From Pelagadaptatus aseana (GTDB taxonomy: Bacteria > Pseudomonadota > Gammaproteobacteria > Pseudomonadales > Cellvibrionaceae), in contig BAABNI010000002.1 of the NCBI GenBank assembly GCA_040365065.1, forward strand, positions 62,001 to 126,000: a DNA stretch of 64,000 nt, read 5' to 3'. Position 1 is the first letter of the stretch. Each line of letters starts with the position of its first letter. Under the pieces are notes generated by a model. It worked only from the letters and a program-made list of their open reading frames with translations, searched no databases and had not been told where the DNA came from. The position numbers were made by a program, and so were the translations under genes. Positions 53,900 through 63,244 of this stretch are shown one piece after another.

Positions 53900-54778
53900 A
53901 TGGAACCCGCAGTGAATCGCTCCCGGCAGTTGCTTCAAAATCAATGCTTTTATCTGTTACTGGTATTTTGCTTCAGCGCCATCCATGCCGACTCGTCCCA
54001 TGCCGCGCAAAGCATGAAAGTCTCTACCACACGCTATTCGGATGATCACCATCAGCAGTTCTCGTTTACCGTGTACCGTGAGGGGGATAAGTCAGTCACC
54101 TTAATCAGTTCTGAAAGCTCCAGGAAATTACCCGACCGGAGTCAATTGATCAGCTTTAATGCCGGTGAAGATCTTTTCTTTTTCTATGGTGACAATACCC
54201 GATGCGAACAATTCAAAGGGGACAGTTTCAGCCGTGCGGCGGGCACAACCATGATGAATCTGATCGATCATTTTGACGTCAGCATTTCCTCACCCAAAGT
54301 CGAAAAGCTGGATGAATTCAAAAACCAAACAATACTGGGGTATCCGGTCAGAGAATCCCATTGGCGACTGTCATTTTCCATCACCTACCAATTACTGTTC
54401 AAACAGCTTAACTGGCATGTCACCCGGGACTACACACTCTGGCAAACCGATCATCAGAAACTGCCGCTGGATCCGCTGGTGGTGCAACCCACTTTTCCCA
54501 AAACCGGGTTTGAGTTGATTGACGCGCTGGTTGAGCAGGCGCTGGAGAACAGCCCCGGTTTTGCGTTGAAATCCGAATTCACGCAAACCATTGATGCCAG
54601 TGTCGGTAAACCACCCAAACTTCGGGTCGTACAACAGGTTGAAGCCATCCGCGATGATGACACCTTCCCCGACATAAAAGGGCCTCACGAACACGACTGC
54701 CGAGTGCTGTCAGACAAGGAATACAAAACCGAAGGTCAGGATATTTTATGGATGCTGTATGGCAAGCCGATCCAGTAA
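53900..54778 (+). CDS. Exported hypothetical protein
   Basis: About 292 aa from ATG 53900; a TTG at 53888 is possible. The signal peptide (about 10-35) ends DSSHAAQS. The mature chain is a mixed beta/alpha protein with no recognised family. Visible features are FFFYGDNTRCEQFKG, SFSITYQLLFKQLNWHVTRD and a C-terminal HDCRVLSDKEYKTE. Two cysteines may be paired. It stands alone between the EEP lipoprotein and the PuuB-like gene, which face other directions. Confidence 0.65.
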   Translation: MEPAVNRSRQLLQNQCFYLLLVFCFSAIHADSSHAAQSMKVSTTRYSDDHHQQFSFTVYREGDKSVTLISSESSRKLPDRSQLISFNAGEDLFFFYGDNTRCEQFKGDSFSRAAGTTMMNLIDHFDVSISSPKVEKLDEFKNQTILGYPVRESHWRLSFSITYQLLFKQLNWHVTRDYTLWQTDHQKLPLDPLVVQPTFPKTGFELIDALVEQALENSPGFALKSEFTQTIDASVGKPPKLRVVQQVEAIRDDDTFPDIKGPHEHDCRVLSDKEYKTEGQDILWMLYGKPIQ

Positions 54779-54808
54779 TGGATCACAAACCTGCCAGAGC
54801 GAAAACGA

Positions 54809-56092
54809 TCAGAGTTTATCCATCAGACTGTAAAACAACATGCCAGCCACCAGTCCCGGCCAGCGCAGCATGGTACCTCCGGGAAATGTCGGGGTTGGCA
54901 CACTGGCCATCACATCGAAACGCTCGGCGGTACCACTGATGGCCTCGGCCAGCAATTTACCCCCCATAATGGCAATGGGCACACCGTGACCGGAATAGCC
55001 CTGAGCAAAAAACTGATTGGGCGCCAGACGCCCGAAGTGCGGCATACGATTGAGGGTAATGGCCAGAGTGCCACCCCAGCCATAGTCTATTTTGGTACCT
55101 TCCAACTGCGGATAAACACGCAACATGTACTTGCGCACAAAGCTGGAAATATCGTCGGGGAACTTACTGGTGTAGTTCTCACCCCCACCAAACAGTAACC
55201 GGTTATCGCCGGACAGTTTCCAGTAATTGATTACAAACAGGGTATCGGAAACACAGGCATCGTTCTGAATCAGCTCGCGCGCCAGATCTTCTCCCAGCGG
55301 CTCGGTGGCCAGAACAAAATTATTGATGGGCATGATTTTACCCGCCATGCGTTTTTCCAGCTTACCCAGATAACCGTTACAGGCCAGCACCAGAAACTTG
55401 GCCTTTACCTGACCCTGTTCGGTTTTAACCGTCACCGGATCCTGATCGTTGTAACTTTCAACCCGGGAATTTTCAAAAATCCTGACCCCGGCCTTATCCG
55501 CCGCCGCCGCCAACCCCAAGGCAAAATTAAGCGGGTGCAAGTGCAGCGCACCCTCGTCCATGGTGCCGGCAAAATACCGCTCACTGCCAACCAACTGACG
55601 CGTTTCGGCCTCATCGACGTAGCGGATTTTGTCGTAACCATAGCGGTTTTGCAGCATCTCTGCCTCTTCGCGCATCCACTCTTCGTGGCGTGGTTTGGCC
55701 GCCACGTGCAGATTGCCCCGCTTCAGATCACAGGCAATATCGTGTTTGTTGATCAGACTTTCTACGGTATTGACTGCCTCAAGACTGTAATCCCACAGCA
55801 CCTTGGCCCGCTCAAAACCGACCATTTCTTCAAGCTCTTCCTGTCCCTGACGCTGACCGGTACCCACGTGCCCGCCATTGCGACCGGAGGCTCCCCAACC
55901 CACGCGTTCGGCTTCCAGCAAACAGACACTGTAGCCTTTTTCGGCCAGATGCAGGGCGGCAGACAACCCGGTGTAACCCCCACCGACAATGCAAACATCC
56001 GCCTGCTGCTTACCCTGCAGCGTGGGGAAATCTTTAATCGGGTTGGCACTGGCGGCGTAGTAGGAATCGGTGTGCTGGCTGCGCGACTGCAT
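54809..56092 (-). CDS. puuB: FAD-dependent oxidoreductase, gamma-glutamylputrescine oxidase-like
   Basis: DAO-family flavoenzyme of 427 aa. The N-terminus has SYYAASANPIKDFPTLQGKQ, then the Rossmann motif DVCIVGGGYTGLSAALHL near residue 33 and the PuuB-type RVGWGASGRNGGHVGTGQRQ. The C-terminal part has YGWGGTLAITLNRMPHFGRL and GYSGHGVPIAIMGGKLLAEA. It would oxidise gamma-glutamylputrescine in putrescine breakdown. No other puu genes are adjacent, so the substrate could be a related amine or amino acid. Confidence 0.85.
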   Translation of the reverse strand: MQSRSQHTDSYYAASANPIKDFPTLQGKQQADVCIVGGGYTGLSAALHLAEKGYSVCLLEAERVGWGASGRNGGHVGTGQRQGQEELEEMVGFERAKVLWDYSLEAVNTVESLINKHDIACDLKRGNLHVAAKPRHEEWMREEAEMLQNRYGYDKIRYVDEAETRQLVGSERYFAGTMDEGALHLHPLNFALGLAAAADKAGVRIFENSRVESYNDQDPVTVKTEQGQVKAKFLVLACNGYLGKLEKRMAGKIMPINNFVLATEPLGEDLARELIQNDACVSDTLFVINYWKLSGDNRLLFGGGENYTSKFPDDISSFVRKYMLRVYPQLEGTKIDYGWGGTLAITLNRMPHFGRLAPNQFFAQGYSGHGVPIAIMGGKLLAEAISGTAERFDVMASVPTPTFPGGTMLRWPGLVAGMLFYSLMDKL

Positions 56093-56291
56093 GAAAAATC
56101 TCTTTCTTCCGGGGTTAAATTACAAGTTTGGTTCAACAGTATTTATTGTCAAAAAAGCTCAAGACAAAAAGCAATATTTGCTGTCTGTGGATTGTTACAA
56201 TAACCGCAAATAACGGGAACGGGCATTGACGATTTTGCGAAGTTTAGTTTCCTAAAACAGCAACCCCTGTAATTAACTCGAACGATTCAGT

Positions 56292-57149
56292 ATGACCCAA
56301 CCCATATCCATCCAATGCCAGGACAACACTGAACTGGGCGCCACTTTTTTTCAGATCGACAACACCACAGCCAAAGGCTGCCTCATCGTTGGCAATGCAC
56401 TCGGCGTGCCTCAGGGCTTCTATAAGGGTTTTGCCGAGTTTGCCAACAAACAGGGCTACCACTGCCTGACCTTCGATTATCGGGGAACGGGTCAGTCACA
56501 GAACATCGCCAAGCGCGACATCCAGCTGCATCACTGGGGCACTCTGGATATTGACGCCGCCATAGCCAAAGCCACGGAGCTTTGCGACACAGCGCATCCG
56601 AAGCTGCACTATATCGGCCACAGCATCGGTGGCCAGCTGCTGGGACTGGCGCCGAATGCGACACAGCTGAACAGCATAACCCTCGCCGCGGCCAGCCAAC
56701 CTCACTGGAGTCGAGGCAATCTGGCCTACAAAACTCAGCTGGCTCTGGTTGGCCATATGATGCTGCCTCTGGGATCTATTGGCAGGGAGGAATTCCCCTG
56801 TGACAAACTGGGCATTGCCAGTATGAACATACCGGCCAACTGCGCCCGCTCCTGGGGCCGCTGGATTCGCAAACGGGATTATCTGTTTCACCCCAAATTC
56901 AAACTCGATACTCAGGGTTATCAAGCCCTAACCCAGCCATTGCTGGCCTGGACCGTCAGTGATGACGCCATGGCCCCCTACCAAGCCATTGAAGCGCTGC
57001 GTCAGCGCTACCCCAATACCGAATCCGAACACCGCATAGCCGATGCCGGTTCTCTGGGGCTGGGTGTTATCGGCCACATGGGGTTCTTCCGCCGCAACGC
57101 CGAACAAACCCTGTGGCAACAAACCTTTGACTGGATCAATCAGCACTAG
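56292..57149 (+). CDS. Alpha/beta hydrolase (serine nucleophile)
   Basis: A 285-aa cytoplasmic hydrolase. FDYRGTGQS precedes the nucleophile elbow YIGHSIGGQLLG (Ser near residue 111), and VIGHMGFFRR near the C-terminus carries the His. The substrate is unknown; the type resembles predicted esterases of the YheT/RutD-like group. Its stop shares CTAG with the convergent next gene. Confidence 0.78.
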   Translation: MTQPISIQCQDNTELGATFFQIDNTTAKGCLIVGNALGVPQGFYKGFAEFANKQGYHCLTFDYRGTGQSQNIAKRDIQLHHWGTLDIDAAIAKATELCDTAHPKLHYIGHSIGGQLLGLAPNATQLNSITLAAASQPHWSRGNLAYKTQLALVGHMMLPLGSIGREEFPCDKLGIASMNIPANCARSWGRWIRKRDYLFHPKFKLDTQGYQALTQPLLAWTVSDDAMAPYQAIEALRQRYPNTESEHRIADAGSLGLGVIGHMGFFRRNAEQTLWQQTFDWINQH

Positions 57150-57907
57150 GCGTTTTTAGCCAGCCACTTTTCGATCATGGCAGCGGCCTGCTGCCACCCA
57201 GTCTCGATCACCAGCCAGTGGGTCTGATCTTCCAGCACGTTGAAGTCGGCCCCGTATTTCTTCGCGACTTTGCCAATCGCCTTAAGCGGGATCAGGCAAT
57301 CTCTGCCGCCGGCCAGCACCAGCGCCGGGCAGGTCACATTGGCCTCGTCCACCCGGGTGGTGTGATTGCGATCCAGAAAAGGCAGTGCGATTTCCACCAC
57401 CGCCCGGCCGGAATCATAGACAACCTGATCGTAGTAATGCTGGCGCTGCTCCTGTGGAATCAACTGCAGGGACGAATAAACCATACTCGCAAAACTGGGA
57501 CGATGAGGCTTGCGCCAAAAGCCCCACTGGCGAATCAATCCGGCAAAACTTTTTATGCCACCCCAACTCAACGCCGGAATGTCGCTGGGCGGTGCCGGCG
57601 CACACAGGATCATGCCCGCTAACACTCCCTTTTGAGCGAGCAGCTGAACTATCATGCCCCCCATCGAGTGGCCTATGGCAATGGGCTTTTCGTCCAGCGT
57701 GGCAATTAACTGGCACAAATCTTCGACATAATCAGCCAAACTGGTGTTACCCAGCCGCGGATCGGGGGTATCCGAAGGGCTGATGTCATGGTAGCGCAAC
57801 GTTGGCGCGATACAGTGGTAACCCTGCTCCTGCAGATGATTTTTCAGGGGCTCCCAGATCCAACCTCCGCCCCACATGCCATGTACCATCAATATTGTTT
57901 TTGACAC
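57146..57907 (-). CDS. Alpha/beta hydrolase
   Basis: A 253-aa hydrolase starting ILMVHGMWGGGWIWEPL. The nucleophile elbow is IGHSMGGMIVQLLA (Ser near residue 82), the acid lies in GGRDCLIPL, and the His in LEDQTHWLVIETGW. It probably cleaves esters or a lipid-type substrate in the cytoplasm. It is convergent with the preceding hydrolase and divergent from the envelope cluster that begins at 58006. Confidence 0.8.
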   Translation of the reverse strand: MSKTILMVHGMWGGGWIWEPLKNHLQEQGYHCIAPTLRYHDISPSDTPDPRLGNTSLADYVEDLCQLIATLDEKPIAIGHSMGGMIVQLLAQKGVLAGMILCAPAPPSDIPALSWGGIKSFAGLIRQWGFWRKPHRPSFASMVYSSLQLIPQEQRQHYYDQVVYDSGRAVVEIALPFLDRNHTTRVDEANVTCPALVLAGGRDCLIPLKAIGKVAKKYGADFNVLEDQTHWLVIETGWQQAAAMIEKWLAKNA

Positions 57908-58005
57908 AGTTCCCCCCCAGAATCATCTATACTTTTTTATCCAACGTACCGTTAAAAAATGTTCATCGACCGAATTCATCGCTACGGTCGCAATCAAGGT
58001 CGATT

Positions 58006-59328
58006 ATGCGCGCAATGAGCACACAGCAAATCATGAGCCCTGTTCACAGAAAGCAAAAGACTGGCAAACTCTGCCACCTCAGGCAAGCACTGATCGCAGC
58101 CCTGCTGGTACTGCCCCTGAATGATGCACTGGCAAATACCCCAGACAACCCGGCGGCTGCAGAAAATACCCTAGGGCAAGCAGAGATAAGCGATCAGGCC
58201 CTGCAAGGCTACCGCGATGGCATCACCGATCTGGAAGCGGAGTACGGCCCATACCACGGCCAGCTGTCCCAACAGCTGATGAGTCTGGGGCAGCAGTATC
58301 GCCAGCAGGGTTTGTTGGACGTTGCCCGCGAAGCCTTGCAACGTGCCATGCACATCAGTCGAATCAACTCCGGTCTCTACAGCCTGGAACAGGCCCCGAT
58401 CCTAAAAGAGCTGGCGCAAGTCAATGATCTGCGCCGCGACTGGGACAGTCTGGATGCCAATCAGCACTACATGTACTGGATTCACAAACGCAATTACGGC
58501 GAAAACGATCCGCGCATGCTGCCAGTGCTTAATGAATTGGGCCGCTGGCACCTGCAGGCCTACGAAGATCACCACAATGAGGGCAACGCCGAGCACTTGT
58601 TGCGCGCCCACGATTACCACCGTCAGGCCATTGGTATTGTCAGCAGCCACTATGGTGATCTTGACCCGCAGCTGCTGGACTATTTAAACAGCTACACCGC
58701 CATCAATTATTATCTGGCCTCACACCAAATGACCCTCTATCAGGAGGTGGATCGCACCGACAGTGCACGCAATCTGGATATGGATAACGAAGACCGCAGA
58801 CGCCTGATCCAGTACATCAACAACAGTTATCGCAATGGCAAAAAATCCATTGATCAAACCATCCGGATCCATCAACACAATGAGCAAGCCAGCTTGGTCG
58901 ATAAGATCAATGCCGAATTGGCCATGGCGGACTGGAATCTTTTGTTCGGCCGCTGGCACACCGCCACAGAACTCTATAAAGGCATCTACAACCAGTTGAA
59001 AACCTCCCTGACGCCCAAACTGGATGCGGACAACCTGTTCGCCAAACCCGTGCCACTGCCCAGGCTGCCAGATTATGATGACGCGGAACACACCCATCAA
59101 AGCAGCGGCTCAAGTAAGGACGTATCTCCCTATATCGTCGCCACCTTTGATGTCAGCGCCAGAGGCAGTGCCAGAAATATTGAATTTGTGGATGAATATC
59201 CCAAAGAAAACACTCAGAATCGGATCGATGTTCGTCGTACTTTAAAAGCATCCAAATTTCGTCCTCGTTTGGAAGGGGGAGAACCGGTGCAGACCGAGCG
59301 CTTTACACAAAAATTTGTGTTTCGTTAA
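58006..59328 (+). CDS. Exported helical-repeat protein with TonB-C-like end
   Basis: The start at 58006 (MRAMSTQQIM) has AAGGT upstream; a longer open frame to 57802 runs through the promoter of the divergent hydrolase. A signal segment (about 30-45) ends NDALANT. Residues about 60-330 are helical with TPR-like pairs (LMSLGQQYRQQGLLDVAREA; LERARDYH-like RAHDYHRQAIGIVSSHYGDL). The last 75 residues (YIVATFDVSARGSARNIEFV ... KFRPRLEGG) resemble the C-terminal domain of TonB-family proteins. Periplasmic location is inferred. First of five same-strand envelope genes. Confidence 0.72.
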   Translation: MRAMSTQQIMSPVHRKQKTGKLCHLRQALIAALLVLPLNDALANTPDNPAAAENTLGQAEISDQALQGYRDGITDLEAEYGPYHGQLSQQLMSLGQQYRQQGLLDVAREALQRAMHISRINSGLYSLEQAPILKELAQVNDLRRDWDSLDANQHYMYWIHKRNYGENDPRMLPVLNELGRWHLQAYEDHHNEGNAEHLLRAHDYHRQAIGIVSSHYGDLDPQLLDYLNSYTAINYYLASHQMTLYQEVDRTDSARNLDMDNEDRRRLIQYINNSYRNGKKSIDQTIRIHQHNEQASLVDKINAELAMADWNLLFGRWHTATELYKGIYNQLKTSLTPKLDADNLFAKPVPLPRLPDYDDAEHTHQSSGSSKDVSPYIVATFDVSARGSARNIEFVDEYPKENTQNRIDVRRTLKASKFRPRLEGGEPVQTERFTQKFVFR

Positions 59329-59456
59329 TGATCCGGGCAAAACCGCGCCACTCATGCCCCTGCTTGACTGAACCAATTCGTTCCAGAGATCTCTAAGCTG
59401 ATTAGCGACACACACTATAAAAACTCAAACAGAGAACACAAAGGTTTCCAGACAAC

Positions 59457-60419
59457 ATGCGTCTAATCCTCGCCGCTTTAATTGCCCTGTCGCTGATCGC
59501 CTGCAAGGAACAATCTTCCAGCAGTTCATCAAGCTCGAGCAGCAGTTCGTCCAGCAGCCCCTCCGGCAGCAGCAGCCCTTCGGGATCGGCGGCCCCAACC
59601 ACGTCGTCGGGCTCGGCAACATCGATGCCCTCCACGTCAGGCAGCTCATCAACTAGAAGCACAGGTTCCCAAACTGCGTCGGGCTCCGAAACCCCTTCCG
59701 GCAGTCAAACCTCAACCGGGACTCAAACATCACCCGGGACTCAAAAATCACCCGGGCTCTATGGAGAATCAACCAGCGACGGCGAACCCAACCAGGATCA
59801 ATCCGGGGGCAATAATCAGGAACCTGCTCCCGATTTCAGCGACTCACCGATTCCCTCTGAAACCGCTGACAACAATGAGCCCACCGAGATTGATTTTTCC
59901 GAGGAATCCCAATCAGCCTCATCGCAGCAGTCTGCCAGCGATGGCAGCGGCGCAAGCCAACCGACCCTGACCGCCGAAGAAGAACAGGCCCGACTGGAAG
60001 AGCTGCTGAACGCCTCGATTGGCAGTTACGACGGCATGATTCAGAGAGAGCAGGATTACATTCACGACCGCGCCCGCCAACGGCAGCAGGCTAAAGCCGA
60101 GGATGTGATCAGCGGCACGCCCTACGATGACCCCAACCTCAGTGACACAGAATCCGGGCAGCCAGTGGATACCGGTGATGGCAGTGCACCTGCAACAGCT
60201 AATCCACCCGCTACAACCAACAACGAGACGATCGCCGAGCGCTCTGGCAGCCGGGAAAACACTCAGGGCCAGCGCTCACCGCCGCCAGCCGATATTCCCG
60301 ATGGCAGTGACGATGATGTGGTTGCCCGCCAGATTCGCGAAGCAGCCGAGCAGGAAACCGATCCGGTTCTCAGGGAAAAACTCTGGGAAGAATACCGCCA
60401 GTACAAAAACAGCCAATAA
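59457..60419 (+). CDS. Poly-Ser lipoprotein
   Basis: A 320-aa protein with a lipoprotein signal ending LSLIAC (Cys16). A low-complexity Ser stretch (about 20-34) and a Ser/Gly/Thr/Pro-rich linker (about 35-105, with TSTGTQTSPGTQKSPG) follow. Then comes an acidic Gln/Glu/Ser-rich region (about 110-200) and a helical C-terminal part with LEELLNASIGSYDGMIQREQ and EAAEQETDPVLREKLWEEYR. The linker is likely disordered and could span the periplasm or the surface. No fold was recognised. Long Ser linkers are common in Cellvibrionales proteins. The next gene starts 11 bases later. Confidence 0.7.
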   Translation: MRLILAALIALSLIACKEQSSSSSSSSSSSSSSSPSGSSSPSGSAAPTTSSGSATSMPSTSGSSSTRSTGSQTASGSETPSGSQTSTGTQTSPGTQKSPGLYGESTSDGEPNQDQSGGNNQEPAPDFSDSPIPSETADNNEPTEIDFSEESQSASSQQSASDGSGASQPTLTAEEEQARLEELLNASIGSYDGMIQREQDYIHDRARQRQQAKAEDVISGTPYDDPNLSDTESGQPVDTGDGSAPATANPPATTNNETIAERSGSRENTQGQRSPPPADIPDGSDDDVVARQIREAAEQETDPVLREKLWEEYRQYKNSQ

Positions 60420-60430
60420 GAGGGATTCGC

Positions 60431-61642
60431 GTGAACAGTCACAATGGCACAAGGATGCCCATTGCAACCGTCCGATCTTCACTGCTGCTGGCCGCTCTGA
60501 GCCTGTTACTGTCAGCTTGCAGCAGCACCACCGTGGTGAAAACCACTCAGCCAATCGCCATTGAGCAGCAACAAACCGCCATTGCCGAAGCCGAACTGCT
60601 GGATGTGGGCATCAAGTTGTTCGATCCCAATCTGGAGCAACTCGATCGCGACGATGAAACCCTGACCTTCGCTGAAATCCGCAACGCCGAATCCCGCTTT
60701 TTGCCGATGCAATTGATGTCTTCCCTGCAAGCCAGTGCGGCCTGGGGCGCCGTGCGAGTGGTGCCCATCACCCAGAATAGTTCCGACGTCACCGTTTCCG
60801 GCAAAATCCTCCACTCCGATGGCGAACAATTGTCACTGGAAATCAGCGTCAGCGATGCCACCGGCCGCCATTGGTTTACCCGGGATTATGAGGAGCGGGC
60901 CAGTAAATACGCGTACCGTAAAACCCGGCCAGGGACTCCGGTGATCGAGCCTTTTCAAAACCTTTATCACCGCATTGCCAACGACATGCTGCAGTACCGC
61001 CGCGACAATTTTGATGGCAACGCCCTGCGCGGGATTCGCACCACCGGAGAATTACGTTTTGCTCAGGAGTTTTCACCCGCGGCGTTTGGTGGCCATGTGC
61101 GCAACAGCAATGGCAAATACACCATCCAGAGACTCCCGGCCAACAACGATCCCATGATGCAGCGCATTCGCATGATTCGCGAACGGGACTACCTGTTTAT
61201 CGATACCATGCAGGGTTACTACGACAACTTCACCCAGGAGATGTACGACCCCTATCAGGAATGGCGCGGCATGAGTTACAAAGAAGCCGTGGCCATGCGC
61301 AAACTCAAGAGTCAGGCGCGCACCGATACCATTATGGGCATCGCCGCCATCATCGCCGGCATCGCCGGTGCCGCCAGTGACAGTTCTGCCGCCAGAGCCA
61401 GCAGCGGTGTGGCCATTGCCGGTGGCGGTTTCCTGATCAAAAGCGGCTACGACAAACGCGCTGAAGCCGAAATGCATCTCGAAGCCCTGATGGAATTGGG
61501 TGAATCACTGGAAGCGGAAATGGAGCCACAGGTCATTGAACTGGAAGATCGCACCATCACCCTGAGCGGTACGGTCGACAATCAGTACAAACAATGGCGC
61601 GAGCTGTTAAAAGACCTGTACGATGTTGAAACCGGAAGCTGA
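60431..61642 (+). CDS. Envelope lipoprotein of unknown function
   Basis: Starts with GTG at 60431, GAGGGA upstream. A signal peptide with lipobox LLSAC (Cys near 35) anchors it to a membrane. Residues about 50-170 form a beta-rich domain (VTVSGKILHSDGEQLSLEIS) resembling small lipoproteins that bind ligands or partners. A short hydrophobic Gly/Ala stretch (about 298-320, MGIAAIIAGIAGAASD) and AGGGFLIKSGYD follow. The C-terminus is helical (MHLEALMELGESLEAEMEPQ). No family was recognised. It lies within the envelope cluster, 65 bases before the next gene. Confidence 0.68.
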   Translation: MNSHNGTRMPIATVRSSLLLAALSLLLSACSSTTVVKTTQPIAIEQQQTAIAEAELLDVGIKLFDPNLEQLDRDDETLTFAEIRNAESRFLPMQLMSSLQASAAWGAVRVVPITQNSSDVTVSGKILHSDGEQLSLEISVSDATGRHWFTRDYEERASKYAYRKTRPGTPVIEPFQNLYHRIANDMLQYRRDNFDGNALRGIRTTGELRFAQEFSPAAFGGHVRNSNGKYTIQRLPANNDPMMQRIRMIRERDYLFIDTMQGYYDNFTQEMYDPYQEWRGMSYKEAVAMRKLKSQARTDTIMGIAAIIAGIAGAASDSSAARASSGVAIAGGGFLIKSGYDKRAEAEMHLEALMELGESLEAEMEPQVIELEDRTITLSGTVDNQYKQWRELLKDLYDVETGS

Positions 61643-61706
61643 AACCACCAGCTGACACCAATCACCCACTGCGCCTTTAAACACAATTATTGCCCTGAAC
61701 AACCCT

Positions 61707-63218
61707 ATGACCGACACACCCGACAGCAAGTGGGAAACCGAGACCCCGACTGAGGATCATCACCCATGGTGGCAGCGCCATCAGAAAGAATTACTGCTAT
61801 TTACCATTCTGGTGCTGGTGTTGCTGATCATCGCACTGTGGTTGCCCAATAAAATTTCCGCCCCCTTACCCGCTGCCGATTCCGAATCGAGCAACGCCAG
61901 TGCCGCATCGTCATCCACTGCCCCGGCATCGCCTGCAACCACAACCGGGCTGGAATCCCCGTGGCAGGATGCGCAAACTACCAAAGCCCGACGTCAGGCT
62001 CAGGAAATTCTGGCCAAGTTAATGGACCGGCAGGCCAAGTTGGAAAAAATGTCGGTACAACTCTGGGCAGACCAAGCTTTTGCCTCGGCCCAGAGTCACG
62101 CGGAGCAGGCTGATCAGCTTTATCGCCAACGCCAGTTTATTGAAGCCCAGCAACATTATCAGCAGGCTCTGACCAGCTTTGATGACATTCTTGCCGCCGC
62201 CGACAGTCATTTTCAACAGGCCTTGGCCATGGGTCAGCAGACACTCGCCGAACATCAGCCCAAACAGGCACTGGAAGCAATGACCCTGGCCAGCGCCATC
62301 CAGCCCGACAACCCAGATGCCCAACAGGGTCTGCAACGGGCACAGAATTTACCTGAGGTCATGAGTTTGCTGGCACAATCGCGCAGCCTGCAACAAACCC
62401 TGCAACTCGATGAAGCACTGACCGCGATTGAACAGGCACGGGAGCTGGACAACAAAGACCCCAAAGTTCAGCAACAGCACAGCGACATCACCGAAGCCAT
62501 CAATCAGAGGGATTTCAAACTCGCCATGGGGCGCGGTTACAACGCCCTGCATAACAAGCAATACGGTGATGCCACCAAGGCTTTTCTGCTGGCGCAGCGC
62601 CTGCAGCCAGAATCCAGCGCGCCAAAGTCCGGCTTGCAGCAAGTCGCCGACCAGAAACAACAGTTGAATCTTAATCGCTATTTCAATCGCGCCCAGCAAT
62701 TGGAAAATAAGGAGCGCTGGCAAGAGGCCAAGGACAATTACGATCTGGCGTTGAAGACGGACCAGAGTCTGATTCAGGCCAAAGTAGGATCACTGCGCAC
62801 CGGCGCCCGAGCCACACTGCACCAGCAATTGCAGCAATTGATTGATGCGCCGCTGCGACTGTCCAACGACAGTGTTTACCAACAGGCCCAGACAACCCTG
62901 AAAGATGCCCGGGCGATCCGTAATCCCGGCCCGATTCTGCAAGCGCAGATCAATACTCTGCAACAAATCATTGCCACGGCCAGACAACCTGTCAGCGTCA
63001 CCCTGCACTCGGATAACGCCACCGAGGTCACGGTCTACAAGGTGGGTAAACTGGGGCAATTCGCCGAGCAACAGCTGCAATTGATTCCCGGTAAATACGT
63101 TGCCGTGGGCAGTCGTCTTGGCTACCGGGATGTTCGACAGGAATTTGTCATTACCCCTGACGGTTTGGCGGCGGCAGTGACCATTCAGTGCACCGAAAAA
63201 ATAGCCCTCGACAGTTAA
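61707..63218 (+). CDS. Membrane-anchored TPR-like protein with PEGA-like C-terminus
   Basis: A 503-aa protein. A short acidic cytoplasmic N-terminus is followed by one membrane helix (about 30-48, ELLLFTILVLVLLIIALWL), so the rest is periplasmic. A Ser/Pro/Ala linker (about 52-80) leads into TPR-like helical pairs (about 100-400; LYRQRQFIEAQQHYQQALTS, ALEAMTLASAIQPDNPDAQQ, WQEAKDNYDLALKTDQSLIQ). The last 80 residues (LHSDNATEVTVYKVGKLGQ ... GYRDVRQEFVI) resemble a PEGA-type beta domain. It could be a scaffold for envelope partners. The next gene starts 27 bases later. Confidence 0.75.
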   Translation: MTDTPDSKWETETPTEDHHPWWQRHQKELLLFTILVLVLLIIALWLPNKISAPLPAADSESSNASAASSSTAPASPATTTGLESPWQDAQTTKARRQAQEILAKLMDRQAKLEKMSVQLWADQAFASAQSHAEQADQLYRQRQFIEAQQHYQQALTSFDDILAAADSHFQQALAMGQQTLAEHQPKQALEAMTLASAIQPDNPDAQQGLQRAQNLPEVMSLLAQSRSLQQTLQLDEALTAIEQARELDNKDPKVQQQHSDITEAINQRDFKLAMGRGYNALHNKQYGDATKAFLLAQRLQPESSAPKSGLQQVADQKQQLNLNRYFNRAQQLENKERWQEAKDNYDLALKTDQSLIQAKVGSLRTGARATLHQQLQQLIDAPLRLSNDSVYQQAQTTLKDARAIRNPGPILQAQINTLQQIIATARQPVSVTLHSDNATEVTVYKVGKLGQFAEQQLQLIPGKYVAVGSRLGYRDVRQEFVITPDGLAAAVTIQCTEKIALDS

Positions 63219-63244
63219 CCTCCGGACAGGTAACGCAACCCTAC

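Noticed and set aside
57802..58005. N-terminal extension of the TonB-C-like protein
   Set aside because: It runs through the divergent hydrolase start and promoter and hides the signal peptide; the ATG at 58006 has a ribosome site.
59680..59765. Repeated CCCGGGACTCAAA units resembling a repeat array
   Set aside because: They are short in-frame codon repeats of the Ser/Thr/Gly linker, with no spacers of CRISPR type.
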